Shown: positions 39,177-49,135 of the stretch, piece by piece
Numbering within the stretch: position 1 is the stretch's first letter
Layout of the letters: each line of letters starts with the position of its first letter
Assembly (NCBI GenBank): GCA_030432755.1
Contig: JAUILZ010000007.1
Coordinates: 28,389 to 92,388, forward strand
DNA length: 64,000 nt
From: Gammaproteobacteria bacterium
GTDB taxonomy: Bacteria > Pseudomonadota > Gammaproteobacteria > Arenicellales > Poriferihabitantaceae
Direction of reading: 5' to 3'
Notes under the pieces: generated by a model
The model's database searches: none
Told to the model about the DNA's origin: nothing
What the model saw: the letters and a program-made list of their open reading frames with translations, nothing else
Program-made: the position numbers and the translations under genes

Positions 39177-39761
39177 ATGTTCCCGGCATCCGCCAGGCCA
39201 GCCTTGCTGTCCCTCGTTCCAAATATCCTCACCCTGCTACGCATCGCCGCCTGCCCGGTTCTGGTGCTGGTGCTGGTGACGCGAAATTACGAGGCGGCGC
39301 TGCTGCTGTTTTTTGCCGCAGGCCTGACGGACGGCCTGGATGGCTATATCGCCAAGCGCTATAACTGCGTCACCTACATCGGCTCGATTCTCGACCCGAT
39401 CGCCGACAAGCTGCTCATCACCTGCGCCTACGTGATGCTCACGATCCTCGGCGACATCCCGCTCTACCTGCTCGTGATAGTGATCTTCCGCGACCTGGTG
39501 ATCATCGGCGGCTACTTCGTGCTCCTGCTGGTGATGGATGACAAGGTGCCTATCGAGCCGATCTACTGGAGCAAGCTCAATACCTTTCTCCAGATCGCAC
39601 TGGTGGTCATCGTCCTGGTGGAACGCTCGGGCTGGATAGCTTTCGGGCCGCTCGTGATGCTGCTGACCTTCGGCGTTATCGCCACCTCGCTGGTGAGTGG
39701 TGTGCTCTATGTCTGGCTGTGGGGGTTCAAACGCGAACTGGAGCGCAAGGACGGCCAGTGA
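39177..39761 (+). CDS. CDP-alcohol phosphatidyltransferase
   Basis: 194 residues with four to five membrane helices. The CDP-alcohol signature is seen as TDGLDGYIAKRYN...GSILDPIADK with the four conserved aspartates. Likely makes phosphatidylglycerol phosphate or a related phospholipid head group, but the size and divergent signature do not decide between PgsA and other members. hda follows with a 4-nt overlap. Confidence 0.88.
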   Translation: MFPASARPALLSLVPNILTLLRIAACPVLVLVLVTRNYEAALLLFFAAGLTDGLDGYIAKRYNCVTYIGSILDPIADKLLITCAYVMLTILGDIPLYLLVIVIFRDLVIIGGYFVLLLVMDDKVPIEPIYWSKLNTFLQIALVVIVLVERSGWIAFGPLVMLLTFGVIATSLVSGVLYVWLWGFKRELERKDGQ

Positions 39762-40441
39762 GCCAGCAGGCCGTCATCCCCGCCGCGTCCCCGGAGGAGC
39801 AGACCTTCGGCAATTTCGATCCGGGCAGGAACCAGCCGCTGGTGGATGTGCTGCGTTTCATTGCCGGCGGCGGGCGGCCCGGCGCCGTGCTGTATCTCTG
39901 GGGAGAGCCCGGTTCCGGCAAGAGCCACCTGCTGCATGCCAGCTGCGCGCGTGCCGCGCGCGCGGGCAGACCCTGGACCTACCTGGTCGGCGGTGATGCA
40001 CTCGCAGACGACATCGCGCCGGAGGCGCTGGTCTGCATCGATGACCTTGATGGCGGCCATGCCGGACCGGAAGGTGAGCTCCGCTGGCTGACGCTTTACG
40101 AGCGGGTGCGCCAGGAGGGCGGCAACCTGGTGGTCGCGGCGGCGCAGCCCCCTTCGGCCCTCGGTCTCGAGACGCCGGACCTGGAATCGCGCCTCTCGGC
40201 CGGCGGGGTGTTTCACCTGGTGGCTCCCGATGACGAGAGCAGGAGGCGCATCCTCGCCGAACGTGCCCACGAGCGTGGCTTCGAGCTGTCGGCGCCGGTG
40301 ATGGACTACATCATGCGCCACCATGCGCGCGACATGGGGTCGCTGTTCGCCCTGCTGGATCGAATCGACCGCGATTCCCTGGCGCAGCACCGCCGCATCA
40401 CCCTGCCGTTCCTGCGCGACCTGCTGACCGGCGGTCGCTAA
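39758..40441 (+). CDS. hda: DnaA regulatory inactivator Hda
   Basis: 227-residue DnaA-domain-III homologue that with the sliding clamp triggers ATP hydrolysis on DnaA after initiation. N-terminal FGNFDPGRNQPLV, Walker A GEPGSGKSHLLHA, a Walker B-like VCIDDLD and the C-terminal box VII/sensor region. It lacks the DnaA DNA-binding domain IV. GTG start overlaps the previous stop. The N-terminal clamp-binding motif (QL-LPL in E. coli) is not obvious here. Confidence 0.9.
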   Translation: MSQQAVIPAASPEEQTFGNFDPGRNQPLVDVLRFIAGGGRPGAVLYLWGEPGSGKSHLLHASCARAARAGRPWTYLVGGDALADDIAPEALVCIDDLDGGHAGPEGELRWLTLYERVRQEGGNLVVAAAQPPSALGLETPDLESRLSAGGVFHLVAPDDESRRRILAERAHERGFELSAPVMDYIMRHHARDMGSLFALLDRIDRDSLAQHRRITLPFLRDLLTGGR

Positions 40442-40454
40442 AGCGCGAATTCCT

Positions 40455-41959
<1,505 letters not shown>

Positions 41960-42031
41960 GGCAGGGAGGGGACGCGCTCGGGCGCGGGGAGTTGTACGCA
42001 GCGTCCATCAACATGGAGCGCTCCAGAAACC

Positions 42032-42058
42032 AAAAAAGCGCCGGTTTTTGCGGCGCTT
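42032..42058 (-). terminator. intrinsic terminator in the argF leader
   Basis: Read on the minus strand: stem AAGCGCCG / CGGCGCTT (8 bp, loop of 7 nt) ending in six T. It lies 73 nt ahead of the argF ATG and just behind a candidate minus-strand promoter, so it would stop argF transcripts unless bypassed. On the plus strand there is no T-run. Confidence 0.75.
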
Positions 42059-42068
42059 GCAATGGGCC

Positions 42069-42098
42069 ATTCTACTGAATCACAAGCGCGGTTTGCAA
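42069..42098 (-). promoter_or_regulatory. candidate argF promoter
   Basis: Minus strand: TTGCAA (complement of 42093-42098), 18-nt spacer, TAGAAT (complement of 42069-42074). Expected start point is about 42062, so the first ~30 nt of RNA form the terminator hairpin. The segment contains ATTCA/TGAAT half-sites reminiscent of ARG boxes, but no full ArgR palindrome. Confidence 0.45.
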
Positions 42099-42114
42099 TC
42101 CGAAGGGTGGTAGT

Positions 42115-42849
42115 ATGCGGCGCTTCTCCGGGCGATACCAGCGTCGTTCGCGTCGCTTCCAAGGCATGCTTTCCATCGTCATCCCCACCTTTAACGAAGG
42201 CCGCGCGCCCCTGGATCTTGTGCCCGGGCTTGCCGCGCGGGACGGCGTGCACGAGGTGCTGGTAATCGATGCCAGTGACGATGACGAATCGCGCGCCTGC
42301 CTGGACGAACTGGATGCGCCTGGCGTGCGGGTCGTGCAGGCGGAAGACCGCGGCCGCGGCGCGCAGATGAACCAGGGCGCGCGCCTCGCCAGCGGCGAGG
42401 CGCTGCTCTTCCTGCACTGCGATACGCGCCTGCCCGCCAATGCGGTGTCGCATGTCAGGAAAGCCCTCGTTACATATCAATGGGGTCGTTTCAACCTCGA
42501 CCTCGACGCGCCGGACATGCGCTTTCGGGTGATCGCAGGCATGATCCGGCTACGCTCCCGCCTGACGCGCATCGCCACCGGCGACCAGGCGATCTTTGCC
42601 CGCCGGGACTTCTTTCTCGACCAGGGCGGATTCGCCGAGATCGCGCTCATGGAGGACATCGAGTTCTCGCGCCGCGTCGGCGGCGTCCACCGACCCGCCC
42701 TGGTGACGTCGCCAGTGGTGACCTCGGCACGTCGCTGGATCGGCCACGGTACACTGCGTACCATACTGCTCATGTGGAAACTGCGCCTCCTGTATCGCCT
42801 CGGCGTCAGCCCGGAACGGCTGGCCACCCTGTACCGGAGCGCGCGCTGA
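42115..42849 (+). CDS. family 2 glycosyltransferase (TIGR04283-like)
   Basis: 244 residues. Nucleotide-sugar motifs SIVIPTFNEG, VIDASDDDE and the DxD-like LFLHCDTRLP, then catalytic ALMEDIEFSRRV. No membrane helices until the C-terminal amphipathic end. Start ATG 42115 has GAAGGGTGG five nt upstream; ATG 42166 would give the more usual N-terminus but lacks spacing. It is commonly paired with a TIGR04282 protein, as here with a 1-nt overlap. Substrate unknown. Confidence 0.88.
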   Translation: MRRFSGRYQRRSRRFQGMLSIVIPTFNEGRAPLDLVPGLAARDGVHEVLVIDASDDDESRACLDELDAPGVRVVQAEDRGRGAQMNQGARLASGEALLFLHCDTRLPANAVSHVRKALVTYQWGRFNLDLDAPDMRFRVIAGMIRLRSRLTRIATGDQAIFARRDFFLDQGGFAEIALMEDIEFSRRVGGVHRPALVTSPVVTSARRWIGHGTLRTILLMWKLRLLYRLGVSPERLATLYRSAR

Positions 42850-43529
42850 TGGGCCAGGCGAACGGACCCGCGATCCACCTGTTCGCCAAGGCGCCGGTGG
42901 CAGGGCGGGTGAAGACCCGGCTGGAGCCGATGATCGGCGCCGATGCCTGTGCACGGCTCGCCGCCGCCATGCTGCGCCGGACCTGCGCCACCCTTTCGCA
43001 ACACTGGCCCGGGCCGCGTGTCATCTCCGCGGCGCCGGACATCTCCCATCCGCTACTGCATGAACTGGCGCGGGAGCATGGCTTTACCCTCGCGCCCCAA
43101 CGGGGCGAAGATCTCGGTGAACGCATGGCGCATGCGCTGGAACACGGGATCGCGGCACATGGCGCTGCCGCGGTGATCGGCGCCGACGTGCCCCATGCCC
43201 CGCCCACGGTTATCGAATCGGCCTGGAGAATCCTGCGCTCCGGTGGTGAGGTCGTCGGAGCGGCGGCGGATGGTGGCTTCTACCTGCTCGGGCTCGCGAG
43301 CTGGCGCAAGGCATTGTTCCGCGGCATTCGCTGGGGCGGAGAGGAAGTGTTCTCTTCCCTGCTCGGCAATGCCGCAAGCCTTGGCGTTTCGCTGCAACGA
43401 TTGCCCGAGTTGCGAGACATCGATCAGCCCGCCGACCTCCATTGGCTCGCCGGCCATGACGTCTCGTTCAGCGAGTTCCTCGCGCCGCAAACAGACGGCT
43501 TGCCCAGTGCGGGAGGCCAGGGTGGCTGA
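42849..43529 (+). CDS. CofC-like nucleotidyl/glycosyltransferase (TIGR04282)
   Basis: 226 residues, GT-A fold. FAKAPVAGRVKTRL at the N-terminus, IGADVPHAPP and AADGGFYLLGL mark the TIGR04282 group related to CofC guanylyltransferases. Pairs with the preceding TIGR04283 gene. Biochemical role unknown. Confidence 0.88.
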   Translation: MGQANGPAIHLFAKAPVAGRVKTRLEPMIGADACARLAAAMLRRTCATLSQHWPGPRVISAAPDISHPLLHELAREHGFTLAPQRGEDLGERMAHALEHGIAAHGAAAVIGADVPHAPPTVIESAWRILRSGGEVVGAAADGGFYLLGLASWRKALFRGIRWGGEEVFSSLLGNAASLGVSLQRLPELRDIDQPADLHWLAGHDVSFSEFLAPQTDGLPSAGGQGG

Positions 43530-44505
43530 CGACGCCGCGCGCGGGAAGTCGCGTTACACCGAAGACGATCCGCGCAACTTTCACCGCGGACTGCTGGCGC
43601 CGCGTTACTGGGGCACCTGGCTATTGCTCGGTTTCCTCTCCCTGGTGTCGATCCTGCCGCGCGCCTGGGTGATGTCCTTCGGCGCCTGGATCGGCGACCA
43701 GTTCCGCAAGCGCAACGAGAAACGCCGGCGCATCGTAGAGGTCAATCTCGGACTGTGTTTCCCGGATCTGTCCGTCGAGGAGCGTGACGCCATGCTGGTC
43801 GAGCATTTTCGCGCCTATGGCCGCTGCCTGCTAGACATGGGGCTGACGCTGTGGTGCAGCGAGCGCCGCCTGCGCCAACTCGTCGACCTGGAAGGCTTCG
43901 AGGAGCATTGTCGCCTCGTGGCCGAACGCCCGGTGCTGATCATCACCTGGCATTTCACCGCCATGGAAATTTCCGCGCTCGCGGCGAGCCTGGTGGGACC
44001 GTCGGTGTCGATGATGAAACCGATGCATAACCCGGTGGTCACCTGGGCCATCGCCCGCGGGCGCTGTCACCTGCAGGACGTGGACCTGGTGACACGCGAG
44101 GCCGGCATGCGGCCCCTGATCCGCGGTCTGCGCCAGGGCCGCCAGGGATTCCTCCTGCCGGACGAGGACTTCGGCCGGCGCGATCCCGGGGTGGTGTTCG
44201 TGCCGTTCTTCGGCGTGCCGCGCGCGATGCTGACAACGCCGGGCCGCATCGCCCGCGCCGCGCGCGCCGTGGTGGTGCTCTGCGCGGGCATCCTCGACCC
44301 GTCCACCGGGCGCTACAGGGTAACTTTCACCCCGCCGCTGGAAGGGGTCGACGGCAGCGATCCCGAGGCAGATGCGGTGGCCATCTGCACGGCCATGGAA
44401 AAACTGCTCCTGCGGGCGCCCGAGCAGTACCTCTGGACCTTTCGCTGGTTCCAGTCGCGGCCGGACGGTGAACCGGGGCCCTACGACCCGGTGCCGCCCC
44501 GGTGA
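43522..44505 (+). CDS. lipid A lauroyl/palmitoleoyl-type acyltransferase
   Basis: 327-residue HtrB/LpxL family enzyme attaching a secondary acyl chain to lipid A. One N-terminal membrane helix (residues ~30-50), the catalytic HxxxxE motif as HFTAME, and PDEDFGRRDPGVVFVPFFGVP. GTG 43522 has GGGAGG nearby and overlaps the previous gene by 8 nt. Neighbours are core-sugar genes, consistent with an LPS role. Confidence 0.92.
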   Translation: MADDAARGKSRYTEDDPRNFHRGLLAPRYWGTWLLLGFLSLVSILPRAWVMSFGAWIGDQFRKRNEKRRRIVEVNLGLCFPDLSVEERDAMLVEHFRAYGRCLLDMGLTLWCSERRLRQLVDLEGFEEHCRLVAERPVLIITWHFTAMEISALAASLVGPSVSMMKPMHNPVVTWAIARGRCHLQDVDLVTREAGMRPLIRGLRQGRQGFLLPDEDFGRRDPGVVFVPFFGVPRAMLTTPGRIARAARAVVVLCAGILDPSTGRYRVTFTPPLEGVDGSDPEADAVAICTAMEKLLLRAPEQYLWTFRWFQSRPDGEPGPYDPVPPR

Positions 44506-45518
44506 AGGTGCTGGTGATCAAGCAGACCTCGCTCGGCGACGTGCTGCATTCCACCGGTCACGTGCGCGCCATCCGCCAGCACTGGCCGGACTGCGAACTG
44601 ACGCTGCTCACCGCCACCGGCTCCCTCGACATCTACCGCCACAGCCCCTGGGTGGATCATTTCATACTCGTCGACCGCGCGGCGGTGAAACGGCGCTGGA
44701 AACGGGAGCCGCGCTGGGCCTGGTCGCACATGTCGCAGGTCATGGCCGAGGTGCGGCGGGAAACCTACGACGTAGCCTTCGATCTCCAGGGCGCGGCGAA
44801 GTCCGTCATCTTTCTCTACGGCGCTCACGCGGGGAAAAAGTACGTCAAGGGCAACTGGCCGGGAATTCCCGGCTTCCGCGAACCCCGTCTCCATGCGCTC
44901 GCGGAAATGGACGGCGTACTGGCCCTGGCCGGCATCAGCGGCGTTGACACGCGCATGGAATTCGCCACCGGCGAGGCGGACCGGGATGCGGCGGCGGGAA
45001 CCATGGCACGCATCAATCCCGGCGGTCTCCCGTTGCTGGTGATCAGCCCGTTTACCCGCTGGGCCTCCAAGGACTGGCCGCTGGAATCATTTCTCGCCGT
45101 GGGCGCTGCCATGGCGGACAGCTGCTGCGTGGCCGTAACCGGGGCGCCCGACCGGGCCGGAGAGATTGCCGCCGCCCTGGCGGCGCAGGGAATCGACGCG
45201 GTGCACAACCTCGCGGGCGAGCTCTCACTCGGCGCGTTCGCCGAACTGGTGCGGGGCGCGGCGCTCATGCTTACCGGGGACAGCTTTCCGATGCATGTCG
45301 CGGTGGCCTGCGGCACGCCGGTGGTGGCGCTGTTCGGTCCGACCGAAGAGGCCCGGGTGGGCCCGCGCGACGGTTCCTCCACGGTGCTGCGTGCGCCGGA
45401 TTGCCGGAAATGTGATCGTGCCGCCTGCGCCCGGGGTTGCCTCGCACGGATCAACGTGGAAACGGTGGTCGCCGAGGTCCAGCGGCGGCTCGCGGAAAGT
45501 CCGGCCGCGGTAGGCTGA
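44502..45518 (+). CDS. heptosyltransferase family (GT9) protein
   Basis: 338 residues, WaaC/WaaF-like. MKVLVIKQTSLGDVLHSTG at the N-terminus, ISPFTRWASKDWP in the middle, the ADP-heptose region LAGELSLGAFAELVRGA, GDSFPMHVAVACGTPVVALFG and a Cys-containing C-terminus. Adds heptose, or a similar sugar, to the LPS core. GTG start overlaps the acyltransferase by 4 nt. Confidence 0.92.
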   Translation: MKVLVIKQTSLGDVLHSTGHVRAIRQHWPDCELTLLTATGSLDIYRHSPWVDHFILVDRAAVKRRWKREPRWAWSHMSQVMAEVRRETYDVAFDLQGAAKSVIFLYGAHAGKKYVKGNWPGIPGFREPRLHALAEMDGVLALAGISGVDTRMEFATGEADRDAAAGTMARINPGGLPLLVISPFTRWASKDWPLESFLAVGAAMADSCCVAVTGAPDRAGEIAAALAAQGIDAVHNLAGELSLGAFAELVRGAALMLTGDSFPMHVAVACGTPVVALFGPTEEARVGPRDGSSTVLRAPDCRKCDRAACARGCLARINVETVVAEVQRRLAESPAAVG

Positions 45519-45545
45519 CGATAGAAGCGGAACGGGCGCCCGTGC

Positions 45546-46526
45546 TCAGGCAGTGGCCGGCTCCGTGTTTGGAGCTGCCACCGATCCCGCGCCGATTTGC
45601 AGGGTCATCTCGTCGAATTCCCGCTGTGACTCCCGCGCCTCGCCGGCGAGCCACTGGCGGAACGCGGTGATGTCGGGCTCGTTCTCCCGCCCGCGGGCGC
45701 AGACGAAGAAATAGGACACGTTCGAGCGCGATGCCACCTCCGGGAACAGCCGCACCAGCCTGCCCGCGTTGATGTCGTCGAGCACGTGGGCGCTGCGCGC
45801 GAGGGCGATGCCCTGGTGGTCGATGGCGGCCTGCAGCGCGAGGCTGGTCTGGGGAAACTTGGTGCCGCTCGGCATATGTCGGACAACCACCCCGGCGTCG
45901 CGGAACCAGTCGCGCCAGCGCGGCAGGATATCGATGGTGCTGCGCCGGAGCAGGGGCAGGTCCAGCAGGTCGCGCGGGGTTTTCGGGGTCCCGTGTTCGC
46001 GCAGGAACCACGGGCTGCACACCGGGAATACGTACTCGGTGAGAAGAAGCTCCTCGTAGAGGTCCTTCCAGTTGCCGTAGCCGAGGCGAATGCCCACGTC
46101 GGCTGACTCGAAGTCGAATTCCACCAGTTCGTCCGAGGTTGAGATCCAGACGTCGATGTCCGGGTAGGCGTTGTTGAAATGCCCGAGGCGGGGCACCAGC
46201 CACTTGAACGCGAACGACTGCAGCAGGGTCACCCTGAGCCCGGACGGGCCGTCGTCCGTGTCGCGCAAGTCTTCCAGTGTGGTGGTGATGCGGCGAATGA
46301 AGTTGCGCACGATGGGAACCAGCGCTTCGCCGGCCTCGGTCAGCACCAGTCCGCGCCCCCGGCGCTCGAACAGTTTCAACTCCCAGAGCTCCTCCGCGTG
46401 GCGGATCTGGTGGCTGATGGCGCTCTGGGTGACATGCAGCTCCTCCGCCGCCCGGGTGTAACTCAGGTGACGCGCGGCGGCCTCCAGGGCGCGCAGCGCG
46501 GCAATGGGTGGGAATCGCACCGGCAT
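45546..46526 (-). CDS. LysR-family transcriptional regulator (GcvA-like)
   Basis: 326 residues. N-terminal helix-turn-helix (LSYTRAAEELHVTQSAISHQIRHAEE) with the GcvA-type opening PPIAALRALEAAARHLS, then a type 2 periplasmic-binding effector domain. Divergent from the candidate peptide and DUF1127 genes, which are plausible targets. Effector unknown. Confidence 0.9.
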   Translation of the reverse strand: MPVRFPPIAALRALEAAARHLSYTRAAEELHVTQSAISHQIRHAEELWELKLFERRGRGLVLTEAGEALVPIVRNFIRRITTTLEDLRDTDDGPSGLRVTLLQSFAFKWLVPRLGHFNNAYPDIDVWISTSDELVEFDFESADVGIRLGYGNWKDLYEELLLTEYVFPVCSPWFLREHGTPKTPRDLLDLPLLRRSTIDILPRWRDWFRDAGVVVRHMPSGTKFPQTSLALQAAIDHQGIALARSAHVLDDINAGRLVRLFPEVASRSNVSYFFVCARGRENEPDITAFRQWLAGEARESQREFDEMTLQIGAGSVAAPNTEPATA

Positions 46527-46550
46527 GGGCTGTTCAGTGGCTGTTTATAT

Positions 46551-46566
46551 ATGAACGATTGCTCAT
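46551..46566. promoter_or_regulatory. candidate operator between the LysR gene and the DUF1127 unit
   Basis: Imperfect inverted repeat ATGAAC-GATT-GCTCAT, 25 nt from the LysR start and just upstream of the divergent promoter. Size and place suit a LysR site, but the spacing is not the classic T-N11-A. Confidence 0.3.
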
Positions 46567-46588
46567 GAATTATATGAAGAGCTTTCGT

Positions 46589-46617
46589 TTGTTTTCAAGC
46601 AATGTCGGCCGTATATT
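46589..46617 (+). promoter_or_regulatory. candidate promoter for the small peptide and DUF1127
   Basis: TTGTTT (46589-46594), 17-nt spacer, TATATT (46612-46617); the -35 is weak (3 of 6). Expected start about 46624, with a ~60-nt leader. Confidence 0.4.
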
Positions 46618-46686
46618 CTCAGCATCGGCGGTTCGCTGGCCCAGCCAGGAACCATTTATTCACAGGTAAGGAAAGTGGTGCGACAC

Positions 46687-46779
46687 ATGAATGATATGTT
46701 CATCAAGGTAGGCGTCGCATATGTCGGCGCACTAACCGTATTTACGCTGGTACTGACGCAGATTCAGGCAGGAATCTGA
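46687..46779 (+). CDS. candidate 30-residue hydrophobic peptide
   Basis: ATG 46687 to TGA 46779; GTG starts 3 or 4 codons earlier are in frame. The middle is a single hydrophobic stretch (IKVGVAYVGALTVFTLVLT) ending in a short polar tail (QIQAGI), as in one-helix membrane peptides. AAGGAAAG lies 11 nt upstream and the stop is 2 nt before the DUF1127 ATG, a spacing typical of an operon. No homologue recognised; the alternative is a chance frame in the DUF1127 leader. Confidence 0.5.
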   Translation: MNDMFIKVGVAYVGALTVFTLVLTQIQAGI

Positions 46780-46781
46780 CC

Positions 46782-47057
46782 ATGAGTGAAACAGTTTCCA
46801 TGGCCAGCCGGGAAAATGTGGTTCGCGGAAGTTTTCGCAAGCCCTTCCTGGTGCGGCTTGCAGGTCGGGTGAAGACCTGGAACCAGCGCCGGCGTGCAAT
46901 TCGCGAATTGCACGAAATGTCCGATGCCCTGCTGAGAGACCTCGGCATCGAACGGTACCAGATCGAGGAAGTGGTTCGTCGTGGCGGTCAATTCGCCAGC
47001 TTCGACCGGCTTCCGCGGAAATCAGCGGTGGCTCCGCTCAAAAAAGCCGCAGCGTAA
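46782..47057 (+). CDS. DUF1127 domain protein
   Basis: 91 residues, basic. The YjiS/DUF1127 core RRRAIRELHEMSDALLRDLGI with RYQIEEVVRRGG lies at residues ~35-70. Small arginine-rich DUF1127 proteins affect RNA turnover and phosphate or carbon metabolism in alphaproteobacteria; here the function is unknown. A strong terminator follows. Confidence 0.88.
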   Translation: MSETVSMASRENVVRGSFRKPFLVRLAGRVKTWNQRRRAIRELHEMSDALLRDLGIERYQIEEVVRRGGQFASFDRLPRKSAVAPLKKAAA

Positions 47058-47091
47058 GTTTCGTTTTATTCCTCCATTGGTGTTTATTGCA

Positions 47092-47118
47092 GGCCCTCAC
47101 CCCGAGGGCCTTTTTTTT
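47092..47118 (+). terminator. intrinsic terminator after the DUF1127 gene
   Basis: Stem GGCCCTC / GAGGGCC, loop ACCCC, followed by eight T. Confidence 0.95.
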
Positions 47119-47202
47119 GCCTGCGTGAAACAGTCGACCGGTCCTGCCTGGCCGGTACAGTATCCGGGATAGAATGGCCCGGAGATTCTCCCGTTCCTCG
47201 TC

Positions 47203-47619
47203 ATGCTCTGGATCAAGGCCTTCCACATTATCTTCATGGTGACCTGGTTCGCCGGACTTTTCTACCTGCCACGGCTGTTCGTCTACCACGCCCAGTGCGA
47301 GGACGCGGCGGGCAATGCCCGTTTCAAGATCATGGAGCGCAAGCTGTTCTGGGGCATCATGACTCCCGGCGCGCTGCTCACCATCGGCCTCGGCGTATGG
47401 CTCTGGCTCGGCTACGGGTTTTCCGGCAAGTGGCTGATGTGGAAGCTCATGCTCGTGCTTGCGCTGCTGGTTTACCACGCATGGTGCCTGGTGGCGTTGC
47501 GTGCGTTCCGCGATGATCGCAACCGCCGGGGACACAAGTACTACCGGGTAATGAACGAACTCCCGGTATTCGCCCTGGTGGGCATCGTGCTGCTGGTGGT
47601 GCTGAAACCCGGCGCCTGA
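47203..47619 (+). CDS. hemJ: HemJ-type protoporphyrinogen IX oxidase
   Basis: 138-residue membrane protein with four helices. N-terminal KAFHIIFMVTWFAGLFYLPRLFVYH has the conserved His/Phe/Arg, and the late KLMLVLALLVYHAW and NELP segments match HemJ (UPF0093). It would convert protoporphyrinogen IX to protoporphyrin IX, while hemE at 22.7 kb supplies an earlier step. A TAGAAT -10-like motif lies about 30 nt before the ATG. Confidence 0.92.
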   Translation: MLWIKAFHIIFMVTWFAGLFYLPRLFVYHAQCEDAAGNARFKIMERKLFWGIMTPGALLTIGLGVWLWLGYGFSGKWLMWKLMLVLALLVYHAWCLVALRAFRDDRNRRGHKYYRVMNELPVFALVGIVLLVVLKPGA

Positions 47620-47635
47620 ACCCGGGCAACGCGCA

Positions 47636-48097
47636 GTGTTTTCCGTCATCCTGCTGGAGCCGGAGATCCCGCCCAACACCGGCAACATCATCCGTCTCTG
47701 CGCCAATACCGGTGCCAGTTTGCACCTCGTCGAACCGCTCGGCTTCGCCCTCGACCAGAAGTCGCTACGGCGCGCCGGTCTCGACTACCACGACCTCGCA
47801 CGGGTGACCGTCTGGCCGGATTTCGGGACGCTGCGCCGGCAATGCCCGGGACGACTGGTTGGCTTTTCCACCCGCGGTGACGACTGTTACAACCGGTTCG
47901 CCTTCCGTCCCGGCGACCAGCTGCTGTTTGGCCCGGAAACCCGGGGGCTGCCTGACGCGATGCTGGATAGCCTAGCCCCGGGTCACCGGCTCCGTCTGCC
48001 CATGCGCGAGGGCAGCCGCAGCCTCAACCTGTCGAACTGCGTGGCGGTGGCGGTGTACGAGGCCTGGCGGCAGAACGGTTTTGCTACCGGTTACTAG
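47636..48097 (+). CDS. trmL: tRNA (cytidine/uridine-2'-O-)-methyltransferase TrmL
   Basis: 153-residue SPOUT methyltransferase modifying wobble position 34 of tRNA-Leu. Motif 1 EPEIPPNTGNIIRLCANTG, motif 2 FGPETRGLP and motif 3 RSLNLSNCVAVAVYEA of the knot. GTG start. Convergent with gpsA, the two genes sharing 4 nt at their ends. Confidence 0.95.
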   Translation: MFSVILLEPEIPPNTGNIIRLCANTGASLHLVEPLGFALDQKSLRRAGLDYHDLARVTVWPDFGTLRRQCPGRLVGFSTRGDDCYNRFAFRPGDQLLFGPETRGLPDAMLDSLAPGHRLRLPMREGSRSLNLSNCVAVAVYEAWRQNGFATGY

Positions 48098-49128
48098 TGC
48101 TCTGATCGGGGGTCGCGTCCCAGCAGACTTCGTACCGCCTCGTCCGGCGCCATGCCCTCGTAGAGGACGCGATAGACATGAGCCGTGATGGGCATCTCGA
48201 TACCCAGGCTGGCGGCCTTGCGATGCAGCTCCCGGGTCGTGCGGATGCCCTCGATTTCCTGGTCTATCTCCGCCGCCACCTCTTCCGGTGACCGCCCGGC
48301 GCCAATGCCGATTCCGTACCGCCGGTTGCGCGACTGATCGTCGGTGCAGGTAAGAACGAGGTCGCCGATGCCGGTGAGGCCGTTGAACGTCTCCACGCGC
48401 CCGCCAAGGGCGACGCCGAGACGGATCATCTCGGCGAGGCCGCGGGTGATGAGCGCGGCGCGCGCGTTGGCGCCGTAGCCGAGGCCGTCGCTGATACCGG
48501 TGGCGATGGCCATGACGTTCTTGATCGCCGCGCCCAGCTGCACGCCCACGAGATCGTCGCTGAAGTAGATACGGGTAGTCGGGGTGCGGAACCAGTGCGC
48601 CAGCCGTTCGGCGGCGCCGGGCTTGCTACAGGCCAGGGTGAGGGCGGTAGGCAGCCCGGTGGCGGTCTCGCGGGCGAAACTCGGGCCGGACAGCACCCCG
48701 CGCACCGTTGCGTCGGGAAATACCCGCCGCACCACCGCGTCCGGCAGGTCGCCGGTTTCCGGATCGAATCCCTTGGTGCCCCAGAGCAGGGTCGCGTCGG
48801 CCGGGTCGAGACCGGCGGCGAGAATTCGTTCGTGGAGCGCGGTCACCGTTTCGGCGAAGGCATGGCTCGGAACCACCACGAGAAAGTTGAGGCCCGGCTC
48901 CACCAGACTCGCTGCGTCGTCGGTCACGGAGAGATTGGGCGGGAACGGGATGCCTGGTAGGTAGCGGCGGTTCTCGCGCGCTTCCTCCATCGCGTCGATG
49001 GCGTCGCGGCCAAGGAGCCGTACCGCGGCGAAATTCGCGCAGGCGAGGATCGCGAGCGCCGTGCCCCAGGATCCCGCGCCGATGACATTGAGGCGCGCGG
49101 CTTCGGGAACTCCGGATTCCGCGGCCAT
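48094..49128 (-). CDS. gpsA: glycerol-3-phosphate dehydrogenase [NAD(P)+]
   Basis: 344 residues. NAD motif VIGAGSWGTALA, NRRYLPG, GTKGF, LSGPSFA and the catalytic Lys in LGAAIKNVMAIATG. Supplies sn-glycerol 3-phosphate for phospholipids. Follows secB by 7 nt. cysE, which often neighbours gpsA, is absent. Confidence 0.97.
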   Translation of the reverse strand: MAAESGVPEAARLNVIGAGSWGTALAILACANFAAVRLLGRDAIDAMEEARENRRYLPGIPFPPNLSVTDDAASLVEPGLNFLVVVPSHAFAETVTALHERILAAGLDPADATLLWGTKGFDPETGDLPDAVVRRVFPDATVRGVLSGPSFARETATGLPTALTLACSKPGAAERLAHWFRTPTTRIYFSDDLVGVQLGAAIKNVMAIATGISDGLGYGANARAALITRGLAEMIRLGVALGGRVETFNGLTGIGDLVLTCTDDQSRNRRYGIGIGAGRSPEEVAAEIDQEIEGIRTTRELHRKAASLGIEMPITAHVYRVLYEGMAPDEAVRSLLGRDPRSEH

Positions 49129-49135
49129 GGCCGTG

